Of a stretch of DNA of 64,000 bases, positions 1-7,989 are shown one piece after another. The stretch spans positions 372,001-436,000 of the forward strand of contig NZ_JARHUC010000004.1 in the NCBI RefSeq assembly GCF_029223255.1, given 5' to 3'. The notes under the pieces are model-generated. The model saw only the letters and a program-made list of their open reading frames with translations. It was not told the DNA's origin and made no database searches. How positions within the stretch are numbered: the first letter of the stretch is position 1; each line of letters starts with the position of its first letter. Source of the DNA: Albimonas marina (lineage in GTDB: Bacteria; Pseudomonadota; Alphaproteobacteria; Rhodobacterales; Rhodobacteraceae). The position numbers and the translations under genes were made by a program.

Positions 1-373
1 CGCCGGCCATGCCCGCCAGCGCCCGGGCGAAGACCAGCAGCCACAGGCTCTGCGCCGCCGCGGCGATCAGGTAGTCGAGCGCCAGCATCCCCAGCGCCGC
101 CAGCAGCACCGGCCGGCGGCCGAAGCGGTCCGACAGGTCCCCCAGCAGGGGTCCGCACAGGAACATCGCCGCCGCGTAGGCGAAGGTCATCCAGCCGCCC
201 CAGGGCGCCGCCTCCGCCGCCGAGAGCCCGGCGATCCCCGCCAGCAGCTCCGGGATCGCGGGCATCACCAGGCCGATGCCCATCGCGTCCACCGCCACCA
301 CGCCCACCGCGAAGGCGATGCCGCGGCGGGGCGCCCCGGCGGGGGCGAGGGAGGGGGAGGGGGCGGAGCTCAT
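1..373 (-). CDS. MFS drug-type exporter, N-terminal part (runs off window)
   Basis: Only the first ~124 residues are inside the window; the gene continues past position 1. The protein starts at an ATG at 373 and shows a hydrophobic first helix (about residues 19-43) with the sequence DAMGIGLVMPAIPELL, then helix 2 followed by GDLSDRFGRRP (about 78-88), which is MFS motif A in the loop between helices 2 and 3. This pattern is typical of the DHA1 branch (TetA and Bcr/CflA-like exporters), proton-driven inner-membrane efflux pumps. The substrate cannot be told from this fragment. The first 15 residues are a Pro/Ala-rich cytoplasmic tail, and no strong ribosome-binding site is seen upstream. Confidence 0.85.
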   Translation of the reverse strand, partial: MSSAPSPSLAPAGAPRRGIAFAVGVVAVDAMGIGLVMPAIPELLAGIAGLSAAEAAPWGGWMTFAYAAAMFLCGPLLGDLSDRFGRRPVLLAALGMLALDYLIAAAAQSLWLLVFARALAGMAG

Positions 374-706
374 GACGGACGTCCGGAGGCAGACGGAAAA
401 GGGCCGGGCGCGCCGGCCGACGGCCTCGGCGCCCTTGGAAACGCGGATGCGCGCGCCGGGGGATTCGGCGGAGCGCGCAGCCTAGCCGCCCCCCGCGTCC
501 CGGCAATCGCGCCCGCCCGCCCGCGGCGCCGCGGCCCGCCGGGGTGGGAAATGCGCAACGCCCGCCTTCCGTCCCCGCGCGCAGGCGCCGCGCCACGCGC
601 GCGCCCGCGGCGGACCGCTCGCCCGCGGCGCATCCCGGCGGCCGCGCCCGTGGCGGGCGGGCCGCGCCGTCGCAGGGCGATCGCCGCCGGAGGCGCGCCG
701 CGCATG
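374..706. other. Intergenic stretch without a supported gene
   Basis: About 330 bases of extremely GC-rich sequence between the MFS start and the terminator of the RTX gene. Open frames exist on both strands, but their translations are Arg/Pro/Ala-rich low-complexity sequence with no domain, which is expected by chance at this GC content. It should hold the promoter of the MFS gene, though no convincing -35/-10 pair was found. Confidence 0.6.
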
Positions 707-740
707 AAAAGACCCCGCCCGGAAACCCGGGCGGGGCCCT
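707..740 (-). terminator. Rho-independent terminator of the RTX gene
   Basis: Perfect 10-bp stem (713-722 with 727-736) and a 4-base loop. On the minus strand it is followed by TTTTC. It lies about 85 bases beyond the stop of the RTX gene. Confidence 0.8.
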
Positions 741-822
741 CGTCGCCCATCCGCCGGAGGGGGGCTTCGGCGGCCGCGCGACGATCGCGGCCGGACGGCC
801 CGCAGGCCGTCCGGCGAAGGCG

Positions 823-1557
823 TCACAGCATGAAGTCGTCCGTGTGCAGGTCGCTCTTCTGCGTGTCGAGCAGCGTCAGCGTGTCGTCGCCGAAGGTCAG
901 CACCAGGTCGTCGCCGACGTTCTGGGCGTGCTCCTTCACCTCGCGCAGGCTGCCGAGATCGAACTTGGTCAGGTCGACCACGTCGCCCTCGAGCCCGTCG
1001 AAGTCCTTGGCGACGTCGTTGCCGGACTTGAACTCGAACAGGTCCGAGCCATTGCCGCCCTTCATCACGTCGTCGCCGCCGCCGCTGCGCAGCCAGTCGT
1101 CGCCCGCGCCGCCGACCAGCTTGTCGTCGCCCTTCTGGCCGACCAGCTTGTCGTCGTCGGCGCCGCCCTTGATCTTGTCTTTCCCGAGGCCGCCGCGCAT
1201 CAGGTCCTCGCCGGCCTGGCCGCGCATGAAGTCGCGGCCCTTGCCGGCGTTCATGATGTCGCCGCCGCCGCCGCCGTAGAGCTCGTCGGCGTGGTAGCCG
1301 CCGAACAGCCGGTCGTCCTCGCCGCCGCCGTAGAGGATGTCGGCCCCGCGCGAGCCGACGATGAAGTCCTCGCCGCCGCCGCCGTAGACCAGGTCGGAGC
1401 CCATCTGGCCCTTGATCAGGTCGTCGCCGTCGGCGCCGTAGATCTCGTCGGCGCCCTTGCGGGCGGTGATGAAGTCGTCGCCCTCCAGGCCGAAGATGTC
1501 GTCGTCGCCGCTCGTGCCCTTGATCCGGTCGTCGCCGTCGTCGCCGCGAATGGCCAT
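823..1557 (-). CDS. RTX (hemolysin-type) calcium-binding protein
   Basis: 244 residues. From residue 5 to about 175 the chain is 19 consecutive nonapeptides of the GGxGxDxUx type (for example GGAGDDWLR, GQKGDDKLV, GADGDDLIK), which fold into a Ca2+-stabilised parallel beta-roll outside the cell. There is no Sec signal peptide and no enzymatic domain. The last ~70 residues are acidic and end in DDFML, which fits the uncleaved C-terminal signal of type I secretion substrates (negatively charged residues followed by a hydrophobic end). A type I ABC exporter and adaptor lie 14 kb away on the same strand (15430-19240) and are the obvious candidate exporter, although this link is inferred. A purine-rich AGGAGAG-like sequence precedes the ATG at 1557, and a strong terminator follows the gene. 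Possible roles are adhesion, matrix or surface-layer coating; the sequence does not decide between them. Confidence 0.88.
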   Translation of the reverse strand: MAIRGDDGDDRIKGTSGDDDIFGLEGDDFITARKGADEIYGADGDDLIKGQMGSDLVYGGGGEDFIVGSRGADILYGGGEDDRLFGGYHADELYGGGGGDIMNAGKGRDFMRGQAGEDLMRGGLGKDKIKGGADDDKLVGQKGDDKLVGGAGDDWLRSGGGDDVMKGGNGSDLFEFKSGNDVAKDFDGLEGDVVDLTKFDLGSLREVKEHAQNVGDDLVLTFGDDTLTLLDTQKSDLHTDDFML

Positions 1558-2224
1558 GTCGCTCTCCTTCCGTCGTTGGTCTCGGCGTCCGGGTCTCAGG
1601 CCTCCGGTGGAGGCGGGATCGGCGCCGCGTCGAGCCAGAGCTAGGCGGGGAGGAGGGCGGGCGCCAGAGGGCGGCTGCGGGTGATTTTCATTTCAGAACA
1701 GTAACATGGCGGCCACGATCGCGCCGCGTTTGGGGCGAAAGCGGGGCAGGGTCGTCGCCACCTGCACCGTCCCGCGGCCGTCCGGGGCGGCCGTCGCCGT
1801 CGGTCTCGCGGGCGCGCGACGCCGCGGGCGAAGGCGGTTCGGGGCACGCCTGCGCGCGCCGCCCCCCCCGCGCAGGGCGCCGCCTCAATCCGCCGCGATC
1901 GGCCGCGATTGGGGCGGCTCCGCGGCCGGGCCCTCACGCCGGGCCCCGGCGCGGCCCGCCGGCGCGCGCGGCTCTTTCCCCTGCATGGAAAACGGCGCCA
2001 CGTCCGGGCGGCCGCGGAGGGCGCGAGCCCGCCGCGCCGCGCGGCCCGGCGCCCCCGATCCCGGCCTTCCGCGCCGCCTCGCGGCGATCTCCCCGTCCGG
2101 CTTGCCGCCGCCTGCGATTCGGGGTAGATGCACGCGCTCACCGAACGGGCGCGTCGACGGGAGACCGGGCCGCCCCAGGACCCGGATTCATTCAGCCCCG
2201 GCGCGACCGGGGGAAAGACGCGCC
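1558..2224. other. Long intergenic region, divergent promoters expected
   Basis: About 665 bases between the divergently transcribed RTX gene and rpmE. Translations of the open frames are low-complexity. A short AT-richer patch at about 1681-1712 (TTTTCATTTCAG...) is the only compositional break and may belong to the RTX promoter. Nothing else is supported. Confidence 0.5.
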
Positions 2225-2446
2225 ATGAAGAACGACATCCATCCCGAATACCACACCATCGAGGTCAAGCTCGTGGACGGCTCCACGGTGCAGATGCGCT
2301 CGACCTGGGGCGCCGAGGGCGACACCCTGACCCTCGACGTCGACCCCTCGGTCCACCCCGCCTGGACCGGCGGCGGCGCGCGCCTGATGGACACCGGCGG
2401 CCGCGTCACGCGCTTCAAGAAGAAGTTCGCCGGCCTCGACTTCTGA
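2225..2446 (+). CDS. rpmE: 50S ribosomal protein L31
   Basis: 73 residues beginning [10 protein letters not shown] and containing the family signature HPAWTGG followed by [13 protein letters not shown]. It is a component of the central protuberance of the large ribosomal subunit and an intersubunit bridge. It lacks the CxxC zinc-binding cysteines of the E. coli type, so it is the cysteine-free form usual in alphaproteobacteria. The frame is open much further upstream, but the ATG at 2225 is preceded by GGGGGAAAG at the right spacing and gives exactly the family length. The gene stands alone, followed by a large palindromic element and then mipZ. Confidence 0.95.
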   Translation: MKNDIHPEYHTIEVKLVDGSTVQMRSTWGAEGDTLTLDVDPSVHPAWTGGGARLMDTGGRVTRFKKKFAGLDF

Positions 2447-2594
2447 TCCCGCAGCGGGCGCCTCGCCCGCTCCGCGGTCGATCCGACCCTGCCCACGGCG
2501 CGCTCCCACCCCGGAGCGCGCCGTTCGCGTTTCCGCCCGTCTCCCCTCCTCTCCCTGCCGGGCGCCCCGGCGCACCGCCCGCACGGGTCGCGAA

Positions 2595-2777
2595 GCGCCT
2601 GTTCTCCGGAGCCGTCTCTCGCGGATGCCGGAAAGAGCGACTCGGCCCCCGGGGTCAAGGATCGCGCAGCGACCCTCCGAAGGAGGGCTTGTCCTTGACC
2701 CCGGGGGCCGAGTCGCTCAGGCATCCATCAGCGAGAGACGGCTCCGGAGGACAGGCGCGGCCCTGTTCTTTGGTGAG
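2595..2777 (+). repeat. Large T-shaped palindromic intergenic element, copy 1
   Basis: A 164-bp near-perfect inverted repeat (2595-2758) plus a conserved flank, CCTGTTCTTTGGTGAG, ending at 2777. The outer arms are 28 bp (2595-2622 with 2731-2758, one mismatch). GGATGCC/GGCATCC then pair, followed by a perfect 26-bp inner stem (2636-2661 with 2692-2717). The apex holds two small hairpins side by side: TCGC-gca-GCGA (2662-2672) and CCCTCC-gaa-GGAGGG (2673-2687), giving a T or Y shape. A second copy in the opposite orientation lies at 54939-55122. The rest of the interval up to mipZ (2778-3081) is GC-rich with no supported gene. It could be a MITE, a REP/BIME-like element or a structured RNA. 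No flanking transposase is present. Confidence 0.85.
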
Positions 2778-3081
2778 TCAGGAGCCCGCCGGAGGCTCCG
2801 CGTTCCCGCCCATTGCCTCCACCCGCCTGCCTCGCCCGCCCGCCCCGGGCCCCGCCCCGAGCCGAGCGCCGCGGGCCCGACGCCGGCCCCGGGGCGCCTC
2901 CCGTCGCGCGGCGCCTCCTCCCGACCGCCGCGACCATCGCGAAACCTCCCCTCCCGCTGCGTTTTCTCGCCCGCCGCGCGTTGCCACCGTCCGCGTCCCG
3001 CGCGATCATGCGCCCGCGAAGCGGCCCGCCAAGCGGCCGCCGCGGCCGTGGGGGCCGGCAACAGGCAGGAGCGCGGGCGCC

Positions 3082-3888
3082 GTGGCCCATGTGATCGTGA
3101 CCGGAAACGAGAAGGGCGGATCGGGCAAGTCCACGACCGCCATGCATCTCTTCGCCGCCATCGCCCGCCAGGGCTTCCGCGTCGGCGCCATGGACCTCGA
3201 CCTGCGCCAGACCACCTTCTTCCGCTATCTCGAGAACCGCGAGGCCTTCGCCCGCCGCACCGGCCAGGACCTGTCCCTGCCCGAGCGCTTCCGCCTCCAG
3301 CCCTCCACCCTGCGCGACCGCGTCGAGGCGGAGGCGGAGGAGGAGCGCTGGTTCACCGAGGCCATCGCGGCCCTCGACGCCTCCTGCGACTTCATCCTGA
3401 TCGACTGCCCCGGCGCCGACAGCTTCTACAGCCAGATGGCCCATGCCTCCGCCGACACGCTGATCACGCCGATCAACGACAGCCTGGTGGACTTCGACCT
3501 CCTCGCCCGCATGGACCCCGAGACCGGCAAGGTGCTGGGCCCCTCGATCTATTCCGAGATGGTCTGGCAGGCGCGCCGCCTGCGCGCCGGCGCCGGCCTC
3601 AAGCCCGTCGACTGGGTGGTGCTGCGCAACCGCATGTCCCACATCGACGCCCGCAACAAGCGCAAGGTCGGCGACGCGCTGGAGCATCTGGCCAAGCGCA
3701 TCGGCTACCGCCTGGTTCCCGGCTTCTCCGAGCGGGTGATCTTCCGCGAGATGTTCCTCAACGGCCTGACGCTGCTCGACCTGCGCGACCAGGGCTTCGC
3801 CTTCTCGATGTCCCATGTCGCCGCCCGGCAGGAGATCCGCGACCTCCTGCGCGCCCTGAACTTGCCGGGCATGGCCGAGGCGGCCTAG
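3082..3888 (+). CDS. mipZ: Division-plane positioning ATPase MipZ
   Basis: 268 residues from a GTG at 3082 (VAHVIVTGNEKGGSGKST). It is a ParA/MinD-family P-loop ATPase with the deviant Walker A KGGSGKST at residues 11-18, switch I DLDLRQTTFFRYLENR, Walker B FILIDCPGADS, and the MipZ-typical stretches NDSLVDFDLLARMDP and DWVVLRNR. In Caulobacter, MipZ binds ParB at the origin, forms a bipolar gradient and inhibits FtsZ polymerisation, placing the division site at mid-cell. The frame is open to far upstream, but that part overlaps rpmE and the palindromic element. The GTG has a GGCAGGAG-like ribosome site about 10 bases ahead and starts exactly where MipZ homologues begin. It is monocistronic, ahead of ugd. 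Confidence 0.93.
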   Translation: MAHVIVTGNEKGGSGKSTTAMHLFAAIARQGFRVGAMDLDLRQTTFFRYLENREAFARRTGQDLSLPERFRLQPSTLRDRVEAEAEEERWFTEAIAALDASCDFILIDCPGADSFYSQMAHASADTLITPINDSLVDFDLLARMDPETGKVLGPSIYSEMVWQARRLRAGAGLKPVDWVVLRNRMSHIDARNKRKVGDALEHLAKRIGYRLVPGFSERVIFREMFLNGLTLLDLRDQGFAFSMSHVAARQEIRDLLRALNLPGMAEAA

Positions 3889-3950
3889 AACCCCCCCCAC
3901 CCATTCCGCACCGGGGCCGAGGGGGCTCCACCGCCAGGGAGAAGCGCCTC

Positions 3951-5285
3951 ATGCGCGTGACCATGATCGGGACCGGCTACGTGGGCCTCGTCTCCGGCGT
4001 CTGCTTCTCGGACTTCGGCCATGAGGTCGTGTGCGTCGACAAGCTCGAGAGCAAGGTCGAGACGCTGCGCGCCGGCGGCGTGCCGATCTACGAGCCGGGC
4101 CTGGACGAGCTGCTGGCCCGCAACGTGGCCGCCGGCCGCCTGAGCTTCACCACCGACCTCGCAGAGGCGGTGAAGGGCGCGGGCGCGGTGTTCATCGCGG
4201 TCGGCACCCCCACCCGGCGCGGAGACGGCCACGCGGACCTGAGCTACGTCTACGCCGCCGCGCGCGAGCTCGCCGACGTGATCGAGGACGGCACGGTCGT
4301 CGTCACCAAGTCCACCGTCCCCGTCGGCGCCAACCGCGAGGTCGGCCGCGTGATCTCCGAGCGCCTCGCCGAGACCGGCCGCGAGATCCGCTTCGAGATC
4401 GCCTCCAACCCCGAGTTCCTGCGCGAGGGCGCCGCCATCGAGGACTTCATGCGCCCCGACCGCGTGGTCGTGGGCGCCGAGACCGAGGCCGCCGAGCGGG
4501 TGATGCGCGAGATCTACCGCCCCCTCTCGCTGCGCGAGGCGCCGGTGATGGTCACCTCGCTGGAATCCGCCGAGATCATCAAGTACGCCGCCAACGCCTT
4601 CCTCGCCGCCAAGATCACCTTCATCAACGAGATCGCGGACTTGTGCGAGAAGGTCGGCGGCGACGTGAAGGCGGTGGCCAAGGGCATCGGCATGGACGGG
4701 CGCATCGGCTCGAAGTTCCTGCATGCCGGGCCCGGCTACGGCGGCTCCTGCTTTCCCAAGGACACCATGGCGCTGGCGCGCACCGGCCAGGACCACTCGG
4801 TCCCGCTGCGCATCGTCGAGACGGTCATCGACGTCAACGAGCGTCGCAAGCGGGCGATGGTGGACAAGGTGCTCGACGTCTGCGGGGGCACGGCGAACCG
4901 CAAGCGCATCGCGGTGCTGGGGGTGACCTTCAAGCCCAACACCGACGACATGCGCGACAGCCCCTCGCTGGTGGTTGTGCCCTCGCTGGTGGGCGGCGGC
5001 GCCGAGGTGCGCGTCTGCGACCCCCAGGGCCGCAAGGAGGGCGACGCGCTGCTCCCCGGCGTGACCTGGTGCGAGGATCCCTACGAGGCCGCCGCCGGGG
5101 CCGACGCCGTGGTGCTGCTGACCGAGTGGAACGAGTTCCGCGCCCTCGACCTCGCCCGCCTGCGCCAGGGGATGCGGGGCCGCGGCTTCGCCGACCTGCG
5201 CAACGTCTACGACCCCGCCGACGCCGCCGAGGCCGGCTTCCACTACGTCTCCATCGGCCGTCCCCCGGCCGGCGAGACCGGCTGA
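3951..5285 (+). CDS. ugd: UDP-glucose 6-dehydrogenase
   Basis: 444 residues. It oxidises UDP-glucose to UDP-glucuronate with two NAD+, feeding exopolysaccharide and glycolipid synthesis in the cytoplasm. The NAD-binding Rossmann motif is GTGYVGL (7-13), the central helical domain contains ESAEIIKYAANAFLA, the catalytic cysteine is C267 in GGSCFPKD, and the C-terminal UDP-binding domain contains GVTFKPNTDDMRDSPS. The ATG at 3951 is preceded by AGGGAGAAG. It follows mipZ by 62 bases and could be co-transcribed with it. No polysaccharide cluster surrounds it, so it probably serves several pathways. Confidence 0.96.
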   Translation: MRVTMIGTGYVGLVSGVCFSDFGHEVVCVDKLESKVETLRAGGVPIYEPGLDELLARNVAAGRLSFTTDLAEAVKGAGAVFIAVGTPTRRGDGHADLSYVYAAARELADVIEDGTVVVTKSTVPVGANREVGRVISERLAETGREIRFEIASNPEFLREGAAIEDFMRPDRVVVGAETEAAERVMREIYRPLSLREAPVMVTSLESAEIIKYAANAFLAAKITFINEIADLCEKVGGDVKAVAKGIGMDGRIGSKFLHAGPGYGGSCFPKDTMALARTGQDHSVPLRIVETVIDVNERRKRAMVDKVLDVCGGTANRKRIAVLGVTFKPNTDDMRDSPSLVVVPSLVGGGAEVRVCDPQGRKEGDALLPGVTWCEDPYEAAAGADAVVLLTEWNEFRALDLARLRQGMRGRGFADLRNVYDPADAAEAGFHYVSIGRPPAGETG

Positions 5286-5820
5286 CCGCGCGCCCGGGGC
5301 AGGGGGGCGGCGTCGGGGGGCGTCGACCCCCCGCTCCGCCGCCCGCGGCTTGCGCCGCAAAGGCGCCCGGACGATGGTCCGGGTCTCCGGGTCTCCGGGT
5401 CTCCGGGTCTCCGGGTCTCCGGGTCTCCGGGTCTCCGGTCTGGATTCTGGGTCGCCGGTCTGCACCCCCCCGAATCTCGGGAAGGCCGGCGTTGGGGTCT
5501 CCAGTCCGTCCGCCGCCAGGTTCCCGCGTCGCGGACGTCAGCTCTGGTGTGCAACTCCAGGCCTCGTCCTCGCTGATCTGTCCCGACCAAGCGCCCACCG
5601 ACGCCGCGACGCGAGGGCTCGCCGAGCATCCGGCGAGTCCGGCGCCCTCCGCGCCCCCAAGCCGCCTCCGCCCCCGCCGTCCGCTTTCGCGTGCGCTCCC
5701 CGCCGTCGCCGGTCGGGGACGGACGCAGGCCTCGCCCTGCGCCGCGGGCGGGGCGGTCCGGCTCGACGCCCGGGCGACGCGGCGCCTCATCCGGCCCGTC
5801 CCAAGCGCCCGGCGGACGAA
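5286..5820. other. Intergenic region containing a microsatellite
   Basis: About 530 bases between the convergent ugd and dac genes. Apart from the tandem repeat at 5381-5436 and the terminator starting at 5821 it contains no frame with recognisable protein character. Confidence 0.55.
5381..5436. repeat. Perfect 8-bp tandem repeat, 7 units
   Basis: Seven perfect copies of GGGTCTCC in direct tandem array, with a partial unit on each side. The unit length is not a multiple of three and the array lies outside any gene, about 95 bases after ugd. It is a slippage-prone simple repeat. Confidence 0.95.
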
Positions 5821-5854
5821 AAAAAGGGCCCGGACGTTTCCGTCCGGGCCCTTT
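5821..5854 (-). terminator. Bidirectional terminator between ugd and dac
   Basis: A 14-bp perfect stem (5823-5836 with 5841-5854) with loop TTTC. A run of seven A on the plus strand (a T run on the minus strand) makes it a strong terminator for dac; the TTT of the right arm also allows use by the convergent ugd transcript. Confidence 0.85.
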
Positions 5855-5886
5855 CTCGTCGCGCGACGCCCCGTCCTGGGGAAGGC

Positions 5887-6969
5887 TCAGGGGCGTCGCG
5901 GCGGCAGGTTGATCGCCAGGCCGAACTCGGTCGCCGGCCGCATCGAGGGCAGGGCCGCCCGGCGCGGCGCATAGCGCGTGCCGTTGTCCCGCTCCCCCGC
6001 ATGGGCGGCCGCGGGCGCGATCGCCTGGCCCACGCGGGCCAGCAGGGAGGCCGGCGCGTCGGGCCGCTCCTCGGGAATCGGCGCCGCGGCGACCACCGTG
6101 CCGGCGGTGGCCGAGGCCGGCGGAATCGCCTTGGCGTAGCGCGGGGTCTTCTGGAAGCCCATGTCCATCAGCCGGGAGATCTTCGCCGTGCGGTCGGCCG
6201 AGCTGCGCGCCCCGAACACCGCCGCGATCACCCGCTGGTCGCCGCGATGCGCCGAGGACACCAGGTTGAAGCCCGCCGCCCGGGTGTAGCCGGTCTTGAT
6301 CCCGTCCGCGCCCGGATACTCCGACAGCAGCCGGCGGTTGGTCGCGTAGACCGTCTTGCCCATCGCCGTCGTCTTCTTGCGCGAGAACAGGTTGTAGTAC
6401 TCGGGGTGATCGAAGAACAGCCGCCGGCCCAGCGTGGCCATGTCCCGCGCCGTGGACAGGTGCCCGGCCTGGGTCAGCCCGTGGGGGTTCTTGAAGGTGG
6501 TGTTCGGCATCCCGAGGATCCGGGCCTTGGCCGTGGCCATCTTCGCCCAGGCGTCGACCGAACCCGCGGTCGCCTCGGCCAGCGCGGTGGCCGCGTCGTT
6601 GGCCGACTTCACCGCCGCCGCCCGCATCAGGTTGCGGATCGACACCCGCTCCCCTGCGCGCAGCCCGATCCGCGACGGCGGCTGCCGTGCGGCCAGGGCC
6701 GAGACCTTCACGGTCTGGTCCAGCTTCAGCCGACCCTCCTTCACCGCCTCGATGGCGAGATAAAGGGTCATCATCTTGGTCAGGGATGCGGGGTGCAGGC
6801 GCGTGTCCGCGTTCTCGGCGTACACGACCTCCCCGGTCCGCGCGTCCATCACCAGCGCCGCATAGGGCGCCGCCTGCGCCGGGGCCGGAGCCCAGCTCAG
6901 CAACGCCAGCAAAGCGAGCCCGATGGCCAACGCCAGGCGCGCCGGCGCCCCTGGTTTCGTCCGTCTCAT
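5887..6969 (-). CDS. dacC: D-alanyl-D-alanine carboxypeptidase (class A LMW PBP)
   Basis: 360 residues. A Sec signal peptide with cleavage predicted after AQA (about 33) leads into a penicillin-binding serine peptidase S11 domain. All three active-site motifs are visible: SLTK (S62/K65), SAN (122-124) and KTG (225-227). The enzyme trims the terminal D-Ala from peptidoglycan pentapeptides in the periplasm. The C-terminal ~90 residues are Ala/Pro-rich without a clear amphipathic membrane anchor. Position next to a phasin gene and clpS/clpA is an arrangement common in Rhodobacterales. The gene is divergent from the phasin gene and ends at a strong terminator. The exact paralogue name (dacC or dacF) is not certain. 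Confidence 0.92.
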   Translation of the reverse strand: MRRTKPGAPARLALAIGLALLALLSWAPAPAQAAPYAALVMDARTGEVVYAENADTRLHPASLTKMMTLYLAIEAVKEGRLKLDQTVKVSALAARQPPSRIGLRAGERVSIRNLMRAAAVKSANDAATALAEATAGSVDAWAKMATAKARILGMPNTTFKNPHGLTQAGHLSTARDMATLGRRLFFDHPEYYNLFSRKKTTAMGKTVYATNRRLLSEYPGADGIKTGYTRAAGFNLVSSAHRGDQRVIAAVFGARSSADRTAKISRLMDMGFQKTPRYAKAIPPASATAGTVVAAAPIPEERPDAPASLLARVGQAIAPAAAHAGERDNGTRYAPRRAALPSMRPATEFGLAINLPPRRP

Positions 6970-7164
6970 AGCCGCCCTCGTTCGTCCGTCGCGCCTGTTC
7001 CGGCGCCTGTCCGTGTCACGTCCTGTCGACGTTTGGATCGTCGCATTCGCGCGATCTCTTCACAAAAGACCGTAACACGCTGCGGCGCAATTTTAAATGC
7101 CCGAGGCGAGATTCGATTCATCTCCATGAGGCGAAGGCCGGAGGGCCTTGTCGCCGCAGGCGTG

Positions 7165-7214
7165 TGCTGCGCCGCGTCAATTCCCTTGACGCGACGCAGC
7201 ATGAGGCGTTATTC
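7165..7214 (+). promoter_or_regulatory. Palindrome overlapping a sigma70-like promoter upstream of the phasin
   Basis: A 16-bp inverted repeat with one mismatch (7165-7180 with 7186-7201, spacer TTCCC). Its right half contains TTGACG (7186-7191), which is 17 bp from TTATTC (7209-7214), a reasonable -35/-10 pair reading towards the phasin gene. A palindrome covering a -35 box suggests a repressor operator. The binding protein is unknown; PhaR is a candidate by context only. Confidence 0.5.
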
Positions 7215-7312
7215 CCATCCCCGCAGCATTATACGGCTGCGCGGAGACCGCCCCCCGACGCCAACGAGTCGGCCCGGACGGACCCTAAACCGAGCCCGCG
7301 AGGAGCCGCCCC

Positions 7313-7747
7313 ATGAACGCGATGTCCGACACCACCGCCCAGTTCGAAACCTTCGCCGCCGAAGCCCAGGCGAAGATGACCGAATCGATGGAGAAGATGG
7401 CGAAGTCCTTCGAGGACATGGCCTCCTTCGGCCAGGCCTCGCTCGACGCCTTCATGAAGTCGGCGAACATCGCCATGAAGTCGGCCGAGGAGATGGGCGC
7501 CGAGTCGATGGCCTTCTCCAAGAAGTCGATGGAAGAGGGCGTCGCCGCGACGAAGGACTTCGCCGCCTCCAAGTCCGTCATGGAGCTGATGGAGAAGCAG
7601 TCCGACTTCGCCAAGACCTTCTTCGACGGCTACATGAAGCAGGCGACCAAGATGAACGAGATGGCCATGGCCGCCTCGAAGGACGCGATGGAGCCGATCG
7701 CCGCCCGCGTCACCGCCGCCGCCGAGCTGGTGAAGACCCCCGCCTGA
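7313..7747 (+). CDS. phaP: Phasin family protein
   Basis: 144 residues, Met/Ala/Lys/Glu-rich and almost entirely alpha-helical with repeated amphipathic segments (FAAEAQAKMTESMEKMAKSF, SFGQASLDAFMKSANIAMKS). This matches the phasin_2 family, small proteins that coat polyhydroxyalkanoate granules and limit their coalescence. The ATG at 7313 has AGGAG seven bases upstream. There are no membrane segments or signal peptide. It has its own promoter region with a palindrome upstream and a strong terminator downstream, so it is monocistronic. No PHA synthase is in this window. Confidence 0.85.
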   Translation: MNAMSDTTAQFETFAAEAQAKMTESMEKMAKSFEDMASFGQASLDAFMKSANIAMKSAEEMGAESMAFSKKSMEEGVAATKDFAASKSVMELMEKQSDFAKTFFDGYMKQATKMNEMAMAASKDAMEPIAARVTAAAELVKTPA

Positions 7748-7870
7748 TCCCGCGGGCGCCCGCCGCCGGCCCGTCGGGCGCGGCGGCGCGGGGCCCGGGA
7801 CGGCGGCCGGAACCGGGGTCCGAAGCGGCCCCGCCGCGCGCCTGAAGGCGCGATCCGGCGGATCGATGCG

Positions 7871-7895
7871 AAAAGGGGGCCTCGGCCCCCTTTTT
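7871..7895 (+). terminator. Terminator of the phasin gene
   Basis: An 11-bp stem (7871-7881 with 7884-7894, so the loop takes in part of the stem base pairs) followed by a run of T. The symmetric A and T runs make it potentially bidirectional. Confidence 0.85.
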
Positions 7896-7912
7896 CATTT
7901 CGGCGCGAGTCA

Positions 7913-7918
7913 TATAAT
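7913..7918 (+). promoter_or_regulatory. Consensus -10 box (TATAAT) of clpS
   Basis: A perfect TATAAT in an otherwise GC-rich region. Transcription would start near 7925, too close to an upstream in-frame ATG at 7927 for a normal leader. This supports the ATG at 7990 as the ClpS start. No good -35 is seen because that position falls in the preceding terminator. Confidence 0.6.
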
Positions 7919-7989
7919 ATCAGGCCATGCGCACAGCGACGATGATGGGCCTGGCCGTGGATCAACACCGCGAAGCGATCCGGGACGAG

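Noticed and set aside
3885-5465. Long minus-strand frame across ugd
   Set aside because: No domain, His/Asp/Gly-biased translation, and antisense to a strongly conserved enzyme.
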